From NCBI RefSeq assembly GCF_032842345.1, contig NZ_WBKO01000001.1, positions 496,001 through 560,000 of the forward strand: a stretch of DNA of 64,000 bases, given 5' to 3'. Below the pieces are notes generated by a model. That model was not told the origin of the DNA. It saw only the letters and a list, made by a program, of their open reading frames with translations, and ran no database searches. A program made the translations under genes and the position numbers. Every line of letters starts with the position of its first letter. The first letter of the stretch is position 1. This stretch comes from Methanoculleus caldifontis (GTDB lineage Archaea > Halobacteriota > Methanomicrobia > Methanomicrobiales > Methanoculleaceae). Positions 35,668 to 43,967 of this stretch are shown piece after piece.

Positions 35668-36824
35668 GAGACGTAGCAGTAATCGGAGTCGGGTGCACGG
35701 AGTTCGGGGAGCACTGGAGCACCTCGTTCCGGGACCTCTTCGTCAACGCCGGAGCGCTGGCGCTCGAGGATGCCGGGATCTCCGGCGAGAAGATCGACGC
35801 CCTGTACGTCGGAAACATGAGTGCCGGGCGGTTCGTCGAGCAGGAGCACATCGGGGCCCTGATCGCCGATTACGCCGGACTTGCGACGAAGAACGTCCCC
35901 TCGACGAGGGTCGAGGCGGCCTGTGCCTCCGGCGGGCTTGCCTTCCGGCAGGCGGTGATCGCGGTCGCAAGCGGCATGGAAGACGTCGTGGTCGCCGCGG
36001 GCGTCGAGAAGATGACCGACGTCGGGACCGGGGCGAGCGTGGATATGCTCGCGAGCGCCGCGGACCGCGAGTGGGAAGGGTTCGCCGGAGCGACCTTCCC
36101 CGGCCTCTACGCGATGATCGCCAACGACTACATGAACCGCTACCCGCTCACCCGCGAGCAGCTCGCACAGGTCGCGGTCAAGAACCACGAGAACGGCGCA
36201 AAGAACCCGATCGCCCAGTTCCGGAACCGGATCTCGGTCGATACCGTTCTCTCCTCCTCGCTCGTGGCCGACCCCCTGCGGCTCTTCGACTGCTCGCCGA
36301 TCACCGACGGTGCGGCGGCGGTCGTGGTGGTGCCGCTCGAGCGCGCCCACGAGTTCACCGATTCGCCTGTGCGGGTGCTTGCAAGCGCCCAGGCGAGCGA
36401 CACCATCTCGCTCCACGACCGGCGGGACATCTCCACCCTTGACGCCACGGTCGCCGCAGGCAAACGGGCGTTCGACCTGGCCGGACTCAGCCACAAGGAC
36501 ATCGACCTCGTCGAAGTCCACGACTGCTTCACGATCGCCGAGATCTGTGCGATCGAGGACCTCGGCTTCTGCAAGAAGGGCGAGGCAGGGAAGCTCACCG
36601 CAGAGGGAGTCACGGCCCTCGGCGGGAAGATCCCGGTGAACACGAGCGGCGGCCTGAAGGCCTGCGGCCACCCGGTCGGTGCGACGGGGATCAAGCAGAT
36701 CTGCGAGGTCGTCACCCAGCTCCGCGGCGATGCCGGAGCACGGCAGGTGGACGCGGAGATCGGTATGACCCACAACGTGGGCGGCACCGGCGCAACGGTC
36801 GTCGTGCACATCCTGGGGGTGTAA
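35664..36824 (+). CDS. Acetyl-CoA C-acetyltransferase (thiolase) of the HMGS complex
   Basis: 386 residues with thiolase motifs: the nucleophile in [12 protein letters not shown], the histidine-containing [10 protein letters not shown] region, and the C-terminal [14 protein letters not shown]. It makes acetoacetyl-CoA and passes it to HMGS. The start overlaps the HMGS stop by four bases. Confidence 0.94.
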   Translation: MRDVAVIGVGCTEFGEHWSTSFRDLFVNAGALALEDAGISGEKIDALYVGNMSAGRFVEQEHIGALIADYAGLATKNVPSTRVEAACASGGLAFRQAVIAVASGMEDVVVAAGVEKMTDVGTGASVDMLASAADREWEGFAGATFPGLYAMIANDYMNRYPLTREQLAQVAVKNHENGAKNPIAQFRNRISVDTVLSSSLVADPLRLFDCSPITDGAAAVVVVPLERAHEFTDSPVRVLASAQASDTISLHDRRDISTLDATVAAGKRAFDLAGLSHKDIDLVEVHDCFTIAEICAIEDLGFCKKGEAGKLTAEGVTALGGKIPVNTSGGLKACGHPVGATGIKQICEVVTQLRGDAGARQVDAEIGMTHNVGGTGATVVVHILGV

Positions 36825-36826
36825 AC

Positions 36827-37219
36827 ATGTCGGTATCACGATTCTGGAGAAAGATCCCGCAGCGGTATAACCTCGTCGGGACGCAGTGCACGAACTGCGG
36901 GCGGCACTTCTTCCCGCCCCGGTCGCTCTGCCCGGACTGCCGGAGGAGCGGCCATATCGTCGACCACCAGTTCAACGGCGAGGGGACGGTCGTGACCTAC
37001 ACGGTGATCCGGTCGGCGAGCGACCAGTTCGAGCACACCACCCCCTACGTCCTCGCCATCGTCGAGCTCGACGAGGGGCCGAGGCTCACCGCCCAGGTCG
37101 CCTGCCTCCCCGAGGAAGCGAAGATCGGGATGCGGGTCCACAGCGTCTTCCGCCGGGTGGCTGCGGACGGCGAGAGCGGCACCATCCACTACGGCACGAA
37201 GTTCGTGCCGTCGGAATAA
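36827..37219 (+). CDS. Zn-ribbon OB-fold (DUF35) protein of the thiolase/HMGS complex
   Basis: 130 residues. A zinc ribbon (CTNCGRHFFPPRSLCPDC) is followed by an OB fold (VVTYTVIRSASDQFEHTTPYVLAIVEL). In the characterised methanogen complex this protein bridges thiolase and HMGS and holds the CoA moiety. It starts 2 bases after the thiolase stop and ends the operon. Confidence 0.93.
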   Translation: MSVSRFWRKIPQRYNLVGTQCTNCGRHFFPPRSLCPDCRRSGHIVDHQFNGEGTVVTYTVIRSASDQFEHTTPYVLAIVELDEGPRLTAQVACLPEEAKIGMRVHSVFRRVAADGESGTIHYGTKFVPSE

Positions 37220-37369
37220 CATCTCATTTTGGGCTGCTCGGAGAGCATCCCCGGGTAGATGGCGACCCGTTCCGCGCCCTGGCGCGAGACGCCATCACTA
37301 TACCTCCACCATCGATTTACACAAAGGTGCAAAGGGGTCGTCGAACTCCTACGCCGGACTTCGCGTCTT

Positions 37370-37424
37370 TTCGCGGCTTCGCGTGAGGCCATATTACGGG
37401 CAAAATCTCACGCGAAGCCGCGAA
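37370..37424. repeat. 18-bp perfect inverted repeat
   Basis: TTCGCGGCTTCGCGTGAG (37370-37387) is exactly inverted at 37407-37424, 19 bases apart. Weaker similarity extends outward on both sides (ACTTCGCGTC against GATCGCGAAG). It lies in the convergent gap after the DUF35 gene and could form a terminator hairpin or be a mobile repeat. Confidence 0.6.
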
Positions 37425-37490
37425 GATCGCGAAGGGGAGTTGCAGCAACCCTGCCGGCTTCGTACCTCGAAGACCTTCGATCTTCTCAAA

Positions 37491-37567
37491 CTCGCTTTGC
37501 TCGCACTTCGCATCTGACGGTGCTCGAGCTCCGTTCTTGCGGGACGTCGCACTTTGCGTGACCGCTC
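37491..37567 (+). repeat. Modular hairpin repeat, copy B
   Basis: Contains the linker CTCGAGCTCCG (37523-37533) next to a hairpin GTTCT-TGC-GGGAC (37533-37545) that needs G-U pairs, then GTCGC. This is the same linker order as the copy at 13785-13977. It lies in the convergent gap between the DUF35 and tRNA methyltransferase genes and runs up to the stop of the latter. Confidence 0.55.
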
Positions 37568-38498
37568 ACCGGTCCTCTTTCTCCACAATGATATCGTAGA
37601 CCGCGTGCCACTTCCCCGGCGAGTAGGTCCGGACCTGCCGCTCCGTGACCTCCCCGGAGGTGACCGCCCGGATGAGGGGGAGGCACTCGCCCTCCCGCTC
37701 CTGTAAGGCATAGAGGTGGATCGTCCCGCCGTCCCGGCAGAGTGCGGCGGCCGCCGGGAGGAACTGCGCTGCGGCGAGGGGGAGGTTCATCACGACCCGG
37801 TCGAAGGGGGCAAAGCCGAGCCGGGAGAGGTGCCCGGCGTCCGCGAGCATCGGAACGACGTTTGTTGCCCGGTTGAGCGCGATGTTCTCGACCAGGAGGT
37901 GGACCGCAGCAGGGTTGAGGTCTGCCGCGACGACGACTCCCGCCCTGCGGGCGAGGGCGATCGCGAACGGCCCGACGCCGGCGAACATATCGAGCACCCG
38001 CTCCCCTTCCTCCATCAGGCCAAGAACCCGCTGCCGTTCGGTCGAGAGCCGGGCCGAGAAGTAGGCGAGGGCGAGGTCCACGTCGAAGTGAAGGCCGTAC
38101 TCGGTCACCCGGGTCCGTGTCGCGGGAACGCCGGCGAGGACGGCGAACCGCCGGGTCCGGTACTCCCCCTCGACGGCGGTCTCCGGGAAGAGCACCGTCT
38201 CGAGCGACGGCCGGGAGGCGAGCAGCCGGCGGGCCGCCTCCAGGTCGTTCTCCTGCATGATGGCGATCCCCCCCACGAGTTCGTGGCGGGGGAGTTCAAG
38301 GCGTTCCGGCACGGCCGCAAAGTCGCACCGGACGGCGCCCGCGACCTCCTCCGTCACCGGGAGGAGGACGGCGTCCCCTTCGGAGCGCGGTTTGTAGCGC
38401 CGGTCGAGGAGCCCCTCGTCAAGCAGCCGACGCCGCGTCTGCTCGGCCTCTCGTTTCGGCACCGCAAGGCACCACTGTTCCTCTTGCACGTTGACCAC
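37566..38498 (-). CDS. tRNA (guanine-37-N1)-methyltransferase, Trm5 family
   Basis: 310 residues. A Trm5-type N-terminal region is followed by a class I SAM-binding core: LDMFAGVGPFAIALARR (motif I), VVVAADLNPAA (motif II) and VMNLPLAA with the NLP motif of Trm5. It methylates G37 next to the anticodon to prevent frameshifting. The start is a GTG at 38498. It could also be a Tyw2-like paralogue. It is divergent from hmgA with a 34-base gap. Confidence 0.88.
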   Translation of the reverse strand: MVNVQEEQWCLAVPKREAEQTRRRLLDEGLLDRRYKPRSEGDAVLLPVTEEVAGAVRCDFAAVPERLELPRHELVGGIAIMQENDLEAARRLLASRPSLETVLFPETAVEGEYRTRRFAVLAGVPATRTRVTEYGLHFDVDLALAYFSARLSTERQRVLGLMEEGERVLDMFAGVGPFAIALARRAGVVVAADLNPAAVHLLVENIALNRATNVVPMLADAGHLSRLGFAPFDRVVMNLPLAAAQFLPAAAALCRDGGTIHLYALQEREGECLPLIRAVTSGEVTERQVRTYSPGKWHAVYDIIVEKEDR

Positions 38499-38511
38499 CA
38501 GCCATCTTTAG

Positions 38512-38527
38512 GTATGGGATCTCATAC
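38512..38527. promoter_or_regulatory. Near-palindrome between trm5 and hmgA
   Basis: GTATGGGATCTCATAC is a palindrome except for one symmetric pair (14 of 16 bases). It occupies the space between a TATA-like element (CATCTTTAGG, about 38503-38512) and the hmgA start at 38533, a usual place for an archaeal repressor site. Confidence 0.35.
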
Positions 38528-38532
38528 TATTC

Positions 38533-39741
38533 ATGGATGATTACATCGGGAGGCTGAAAGAAGGCTCCCTCAAACTCTATGCGCTCGAGAAGGAACTCCC
38601 GCCCGAGGAGGCGGTCCGGGTGCGGCGGGAGTTCGTCGAGGGCGAGACCGGCACCTCCCTCCCCGCGGTGGGGTCGTTCTCCATCGGGGTCGAGCGGGTG
38701 GTGAAGCGCAACATCGAGAACATGATCGGCGCCGTGCAGGTGCCGCTCGGCGTCGCGGGGCCGCTTCCCGTGAGGGGCGAGTATGCCATCGGGTCCTACT
38801 ACCTCCCCCTCGCGACGACCGAAGGAGCCCTCGTGGCGTCGGTGAACCGCGGGTGCTCCCTGATCGCCCGGGCGGGGGGCGCGGACGTGCGAATCATGCG
38901 GGACGGGATGACCCGGGCTCCGGTCTTTGCCGCCCGCGACGTCGTCCACGCCCGCAGCGTGGTCGCCTGGGTCGAGGAGCACACCGCCGAGATCCGCGAG
39001 ACCGCGGAGAGCACCACAAAACACGGGGAGTTCCTCGAAGCCGTCCCCTACGTCGCGGGAACGAGCGTCTTCGTCCGGCTCGAGTTCGACACCAAGGACG
39101 CCATGGGGATGAACATGGTGACGATCGCAAGCCAGAAGGTGGGCGAACTCATCGAGCGGGAGACCGGCGCCCGCCTCGTCGCCACCTCCGGAAACATGTG
39201 CACCGACAAGAAGCCGGCGGCGATCAATCTGGTCAGAGGCAGGGGGAAGACCGTGGTCGCGGGCGTACGGCTGACCGATGCGATGGTCGCCGACCTCTTA
39301 AAGACCGACGCGGAGACCCTGATCGAGGCCAACTACAGGAAGAACCTGGTGGGCTCGGCGCGGGCGGCCTCGTTCGGGTTCAACGCCCACGCGGCAAACG
39401 TCGTCGCCGCCACGTTCATCGCCTGCGGACAGGACCCCGCCCATGTCGTCGAGGGGAGCACCGCGATCACCACCGTCGACCGGGTGGAGGGCGGCGTCTA
39501 CGTCTCGGTCACCCTCCCCTCGCTCCCGGTGGGAACTGTCGGCGGCGGGACGGGGGTCGATACCCAGCACGAGTGCCTCAAGATGCTCGGCGTCGCCGGG
39601 GGCGGGGATCCGCCGGGAACCCATGCAAAAGCGCTCGCAGAGATCGTCGCGGCAGGAGTCCTCGCCGGGGAACTCTCCCTCCTCGGCGCCCTCGCGGCGC
39701 AGCACCTGGCCCGGGCACACCAGGAGCACGGCCGGGGATAA
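38533..39741 (+). CDS. hmgA: Hydroxymethylglutaryl-CoA reductase (NADPH)
   Basis: 402 residues. The class I motifs are ENMIGAVQVPLGVAGP near the N-terminus, EGALVASVNRG with the catalytic glutamate, DAMGMNM with the catalytic aspartate, TDKKPAA with the lysine, and GTVGGGTG late in the chain. It makes mevalonate, the committed precursor of archaeal isoprenoid lipids. The gene lies 1.3 kb from the HMGS/thiolase/DUF35 operon. Confidence 0.96.
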   Translation: MDDYIGRLKEGSLKLYALEKELPPEEAVRVRREFVEGETGTSLPAVGSFSIGVERVVKRNIENMIGAVQVPLGVAGPLPVRGEYAIGSYYLPLATTEGALVASVNRGCSLIARAGGADVRIMRDGMTRAPVFAARDVVHARSVVAWVEEHTAEIRETAESTTKHGEFLEAVPYVAGTSVFVRLEFDTKDAMGMNMVTIASQKVGELIERETGARLVATSGNMCTDKKPAAINLVRGRGKTVVAGVRLTDAMVADLLKTDAETLIEANYRKNLVGSARAASFGFNAHAANVVAATFIACGQDPAHVVEGSTAITTVDRVEGGVYVSVTLPSLPVGTVGGGTGVDTQHECLKMLGVAGGGDPPGTHAKALAEIVAAGVLAGELSLLGALAAQHLARAHQEHGRG

Positions 39742-39763
39742 TAAGAGGTTGCGGTTCCGGTTT

Positions 39764-40228
39764 CTAGAACCGGAACCACTTCATCATGACGAGGGCGTCC
39801 TCGTCGTTCGCATAATAGGAAGCGATCTGGAAGACCTCGCGGTAGCCGAGACGGCGGTAGAACTCCTGCGCCCCGGCGTTGCCGATCCGGACCTCGAGCT
39901 GGACGCCGCTCGCGCCGAGGATGGCGTACTCCTGTTCGAGGCGGCGGATGAGCTGCTGTCCGACCCCCCGGCGCCGGTAATCCGGGGCGACCGCGAGGTT
40001 CATGATATGCCCGTAGACCTCCTCGCCGGTATCCTCAACGCCGCCGGCGACGAACCCGGCGATGCTCCCGTTATCTTTAGCCACAAAAAACGACTCGGGA
40101 TAGAAAGCAAGCGATTCCCGGAGCGTCTTCTCGTCCCAGGGGTCGGTGAATGCTACCCTCTCGATGGCGGCAATCTGCGGGATATCTGCGGGCTGTGCCC
40201 TGCGAATAGTGAGCTGGAGCGGCATCAT
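39764..40228 (-). CDS. rimI: GNAT N-acetyltransferase, RimI family
   Basis: 154 residues with a GNAT fold and the acetyl-CoA loop DYRRRGVGQQLIRRL. Other RimI features are FTDPWDEKTLRESL and LEVRIGNAGAQEFYRRLGY. Archaeal members acetylate protein N-termini. GGGAGG lies about eleven bases before the start. Confidence 0.9.
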   Translation of the reverse strand: MMPLQLTIRRAQPADIPQIAAIERVAFTDPWDEKTLRESLAFYPESFFVAKDNGSIAGFVAGGVEDTGEEVYGHIMNLAVAPDYRRRGVGQQLIRRLEQEYAILGASGVQLEVRIGNAGAQEFYRRLGYREVFQIASYYANDEDALVMMKWFRF

Positions 40229-40281
40229 CGTTACCGATTCCTCCCTTCGGGAGTGCCTGATCTAATATAGTGTCAGAAGAC

Positions 40282-40290
40282 AAAATAATA
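40282..40290 (+). promoter_or_regulatory. TATA box of the DUF1015 gene
   Basis: AAAATAATA is centred about 28 bases before the ATG at 40314. The GTG at 40302 would fall before the predicted transcription start, so the ATG is the better start. Confidence 0.4.
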
Positions 40291-40313
40291 GGCACATACG
40301 AGTGGCGGTTTCC

Positions 40314-41576
40314 ATGGTCCAGATATATCGTTTTCCGGCAGTCCGTCCGGACCGGCAATACTCCGAAGCTATCCCCTCCGTACCCTACGACGTGGTGACG
40401 GTGGAAGAGGCACGGGAGTGTATCGAGAAGAATCCCCAGAGTTTCCTGCGGGTCAGCAGGCCCGACGCCGAACTCCCCGACCTCCCCTCGAACGACGAGC
40501 GGGTCTACCGCCGGGCGCGGGAGGTCTTTGACGAGATGGTTGCGGACGGACGGCTGCAGCGGGACCCTGAGCCCGGCATGTACGTCTATCGGGCTGTCCA
40601 GGACGGCGACGAGTTCATCGGCCTAGTCTGCTGCGTGGGAACGGAGGACTACGAGAACCGGCAGATCCGGCGGCACGAACTCACCCGGTACGACAAGGAA
40701 GAGGACCGGACCCGGCATATCGACGTGGTCGGCGCGAACACCGGTCTCGTCTTCCTGCTCTACCGCGACCCCGGCGATATCTCCTCCTACATCAGATCTC
40801 TTGCGGAGACGGCGGAGCCCGACGGAAGCACCACGACCGCATCCGGCGTGCTCCACCAGGTCTTCCGGGTCACCGACGAGACGGTCCTCTCGCACCTCGA
40901 CGGCCTGTTTGCCGCCGTCCCCGAGGTCTACATCGCCGACGGGCATCACCGGGCCAAGTCGGCCGTGAACGTCGCGGAGCGGCGCAGGAGCGAGGGCAGG
41001 TTCACCGAAGAGACGGGGAAGTTCATGGTGGTCCTCTTCGCCCACGATCGCGTCCGGATCCACGGCTACAGCAGGCTCGTCACTGACCTCGGCGAATACA
41101 CCCTTCCGGGGCTCATCGGCACGCTCCTGGATTCCGGCTGGGATGTCCGCCCCTACGGGAAGGTCGACGCCAGAGGCTATCAGATCACACCGCTTGCAGA
41201 CGGCGACGAACCGATGCACGTCATGCACTTCTACATGCAGGGGACCTGGTACGAGGTCTCCCGACCGGTCGAGGATCCCTCCGACCTGATCGGGTCTCTC
41301 GACGTCTCGGTGCTGCAGAAGGAGGTTCTCGAGGGGATGTTCGGCATATCCGACCCCCGGGGCGACCAGCGGCTCCACTACATGGGCGGGGCGAAACCCC
41401 TCTCCGCTCTCGAGAAGCTCGTGGACTCCGGCGAGTACGCGCTCGCCGTGGCCATGCAGCCGGTGCGGGTCGAGACGGTGCTCTCCATCGCCGACGCAGA
41501 CGGCGTCATGCCCCCGAAGTCCACCTGGTTCGAGCCGAAACTCCTCTCGGGGCTCGTAATCCACACGATCGACTGA
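40314..41576 (+). CDS. DUF1015 family protein
   Basis: 420 residues. The opening PAVRPDRQYSEAIPSVPYDVV and the central YIADGHHRAKSAVN are typical of DUF1015, a conserved cytoplasmic family whose function is not known. The family is sometimes linked to serine or phosphoserine metabolism, but nothing in the sequence proves this here. It is probably transcribed before hisG, which follows after 49 bases. Confidence 0.88.
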   Translation: MVQIYRFPAVRPDRQYSEAIPSVPYDVVTVEEARECIEKNPQSFLRVSRPDAELPDLPSNDERVYRRAREVFDEMVADGRLQRDPEPGMYVYRAVQDGDEFIGLVCCVGTEDYENRQIRRHELTRYDKEEDRTRHIDVVGANTGLVFLLYRDPGDISSYIRSLAETAEPDGSTTTASGVLHQVFRVTDETVLSHLDGLFAAVPEVYIADGHHRAKSAVNVAERRRSEGRFTEETGKFMVVLFAHDRVRIHGYSRLVTDLGEYTLPGLIGTLLDSGWDVRPYGKVDARGYQITPLADGDEPMHVMHFYMQGTWYEVSRPVEDPSDLIGSLDVSVLQKEVLEGMFGISDPRGDQRLHYMGGAKPLSALEKLVDSGEYALAVAMQPVRVETVLSIADADGVMPPKSTWFEPKLLSGLVIHTID

Positions 41577-41625
41577 GAGATCCAGATCACCACCTTTAAC
41601 CCCTTTTCTGCCCGAACACCTCTTC

Positions 41626-42498
41626 ATGATCACGATTGCGCTCCCGAAGGGGAGCCTCGAGGCGCAGACGCTCCAGCTCTTCAAGGAGGCGGACCTCGAG
41701 GTCAGGCGGACCGACCGCGACTACAACCCCCGCATCAACGATCCCCGGATCGGGAGGGTGAAGATCCTCCGGCCGCAGGAGATCCCGCTCTACGTCCAGA
41801 TGGGCTACTTCGATCTCGGGATCTCCGGGCTCGACTGGGTGCAGGAGAGCGGCGCCGATGTTGAGGAGGTCGCGAACCTCTCTTACAGCAAGACCGGCGA
41901 CGGGAACGTCAAGATCGTGGTCGCGGTCCACCGCGAAGAGCGGATCGAGAATGTCGGAGACATCCGGCCGGGCAGCCGGGTGACGACCGAGTACCCGCGG
42001 CTGACCGAGCGGTTCTTTGCGGACCTCGGTATCCCTGTCAGGCTCTTTCCCTCCTACGGGGCCTCGGAGGCGAAGGTGCCCGACCTGATGGACGTCGTCG
42101 TCGACCTCACCGAGACGGGGAGCACGCTCAGGAAGAACGGGTTGAAGATCGTCGGGCAGATCGTGGAGTCCCACACGGCGCTGCTTGCAAACCGCGAGTC
42201 TCTCGGCGACCCGGAGAAGCGCCGGGAGATCGAGGAGATCGTGACCCTCCTTCTCGGGGTGATCGAGGCGCGCCACCAGGTCCTTCTGACGATGAACGTG
42301 CCCGCAGCGGCTCTCGACGGCATCATCGAGGCCCTTCCCGCGATGAAGAAGCCCACCGTCAGCAGGCTGCACGGCATCGACTACTTCAGCATCCAGACGG
42401 TGGTGCAGAAAGGGCTGGTCAACAGTCTCATCCCGCGGCTCAAGGCCGCGGGCGCCGAGGATATCCTCGAGATCCCGATCGCAAAGATCGTCCGGTGA
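41626..42498 (+). CDS. hisG: ATP phosphoribosyltransferase, long form
   Basis: 290 residues: a periplasmic-binding-like catalytic part (ITIALPKGSLEAQTLQLF, then DLGISGLDW and DVVVDLTETGSTLRKNGL) and a C-terminal regulatory domain of about 75 residues (MMN-type AALDGIIEALPAMKKPTVSRL). This long form binds histidine for feedback inhibition and does not need HisZ. It performs the first step of histidine synthesis. No other his gene is adjacent. Confidence 0.95.
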   Translation: MITIALPKGSLEAQTLQLFKEADLEVRRTDRDYNPRINDPRIGRVKILRPQEIPLYVQMGYFDLGISGLDWVQESGADVEEVANLSYSKTGDGNVKIVVAVHREERIENVGDIRPGSRVTTEYPRLTERFFADLGIPVRLFPSYGASEAKVPDLMDVVVDLTETGSTLRKNGLKIVGQIVESHTALLANRESLGDPEKRREIEEIVTLLLGVIEARHQVLLTMNVPAAALDGIIEALPAMKKPTVSRLHGIDYFSIQTVVQKGLVNSLIPRLKAAGAEDILEIPIAKIVR

Positions 42499-42510
42499 GG
42501 AGGCCTCTCC

Positions 42511-43152
42511 TCACCAGCCCCGGGAGTACTCGCGAGAACAGGCGTAGCAGACGAACTTGCCGTCCTCGACCCGGACCCGGGACTCCGCGGTCATCTCGCC
42601 GCACCTCGCGCACGGAACCGACGAAAAGATCCGGGCCCGCTCCGGGATCTGGATGTTGAGATCCTGGATCTTGAAGATCTCTTCTGCAGGCATCTCCAGA
42701 AGGGTATGAACGACTTTATGGACACGCTCGTGGAACTCGGCGTGCTCGGTATCGGTCGCCTCCCCCCGCATCACCCGCGCCCGGAGGGGAGCAAGGGCGG
42801 GGTCGAGCGTGTCGACGTTGAACGACGGGTTTACCGCGACCCGGACCGCGGCCCCGGTCCGGCGGTTGATGAACGTGAAGGCGTGCTTCCCGTAGTCCTT
42901 GAAGATGAGGTTCCCCTTTCCGGCGGTGCATCCCGTCAGGACCTGGATGGCGTCGACGCCGCAGGCGTCGGTCTCGGTGATGACGACGAGCTCTTCGTCC
43001 TCCGACCGGCCGGAGCGGAGTTTCGCAAGGGCGACCTCCGCCGCCCGGTAGCCCATGGCGAGGCCGGGACAGATGTGGCCATGGAAGGCTGCCGCTTCGG
43101 CGAACCTGTCATGTGCTTCTCCCGGCGTGCCGGGGGGGGTGGTATCACACAT
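42511..43152 (-). CDS. FmdE family protein with zinc ribbon
   Basis: 213 residues. The FmdE motif FHGHICPGLAMGYRAAEVAL opens the domain, followed by TDACGVDAIQVLTGCTAGKGNL. The C-terminus carries a zinc ribbon (CARCGEM...CYACSREY). FmdE is linked to the molybdenum formylmethanofuran dehydrogenase of methanogenesis, but stand-alone members may have other roles in metal or cofactor handling. AAGGTAAT lies just before the ATG. Confidence 0.9.
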   Translation of the reverse strand: MCDTTPPGTPGEAHDRFAEAAAFHGHICPGLAMGYRAAEVALAKLRSGRSEDEELVVITETDACGVDAIQVLTGCTAGKGNLIFKDYGKHAFTFINRRTGAAVRVAVNPSFNVDTLDPALAPLRARVMRGEATDTEHAEFHERVHKVVHTLLEMPAEEIFKIQDLNIQIPERARIFSSVPCARCGEMTAESRVRVEDGKFVCYACSREYSRGW

Positions 43153-43400
43153 ACAATTACCTTGCAGAGATATTGTTACAAATCTAAAGATAAATGTTAC
43201 GCCAGGGCCCCCGGAGGCCGCGGCCCGGTCCCCCGTGCATATAAGGGCCCGACCATCGCCGGCTGCGAAGCGGCATTTCTGGTGAAATATTTTTGCTGCC
43301 GGATATCTGCACGTTTCCGCTATCCAGATAGAACGGCAAATTTTTGCAGATCTCAGAGAGGTGGTTATTTATACGCCTTCGTGTCTAATGACTGCTTTAC
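43153..43400. promoter_or_regulatory. Divergent region before the pilin-like cassette
   Basis: 248 bases between the divergent FmdE-like and pilin-cassette starts. TGGTTATTTATACG (about 43361-43374) reads as a TATA box about 30 bases before the first cassette gene at 43401, which has no ribosome binding site. Confidence 0.4.
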
Positions 43401-43967
43401 ATGAGAGCCCCCGGGGGAGTCCTGGCCCTTCTTGTCGCAGCCTTCGTCTTCTGTACCACCTGTGGTTGTCTCGGTGCATCCACGTCACCGACCGGCGGCG
43501 GCATCACCCCCGTCGATCTGCCGGAACCGCCGGGGTCATCGACCTTCGCCGAGGCTCTTGCGGAACTCGATCTGCTCGGCGCCGAAGGCAACCTCAACGT
43601 CACCGGAACCACGGTGCATCAGGTGCTCGGGACCGGCGTGGACCTCGACGGCCGGGCAACCTCCTGGGCCCTCGGCCTCCGGGACGGGGACGGGGGCGTC
43701 CGCTGGCTGACCTTCGGCAGGACGGGCTGGAAGGAGATCTCGCTCAGGGCCCCCGTGCCCGCGGAGGAGGTGGTCCTCGCCGACGCCCTCTCTCCCGCGG
43801 ATCTCTTCGGCGGGCAGGGTGAGACGATCTCGGCGGCAATGACCCGGCTCGGTGCCGACACGGTCGACCTCGCGCTCGCCGAGGGGGCCTACGTCGTGAC
43901 CGTCAGGACAGACGCCGGGATGGAGACCTTCGTGTTCCGGGCCGATACCGGGGAGGCGATCGTATGA
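43401..43967 (+). CDS. Secreted lipoprotein-like protein, first gene of the pilin-like cassette
   Basis: 188 residues. A hydrophobic N-terminus (GVLALLVAAFVFCTTCGC) ends in a lipobox-like CGC, followed by a P/G/T-rich linker. The rest is predicted to be exposed; no family was recognised. The stop overlaps the next start by four bases. It may anchor the products of the genes behind it. Confidence 0.65.
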   Translation: MRAPGGVLALLVAAFVFCTTCGCLGASTSPTGGGITPVDLPEPPGSSTFAEALAELDLLGAEGNLNVTGTTVHQVLGTGVDLDGRATSWALGLRDGDGGVRWLTFGRTGWKEISLRAPVPAEEVVLADALSPADLFGGQGETISAAMTRLGADTVDLALAEGAYVVTVRTDAGMETFVFRADTGEAIV

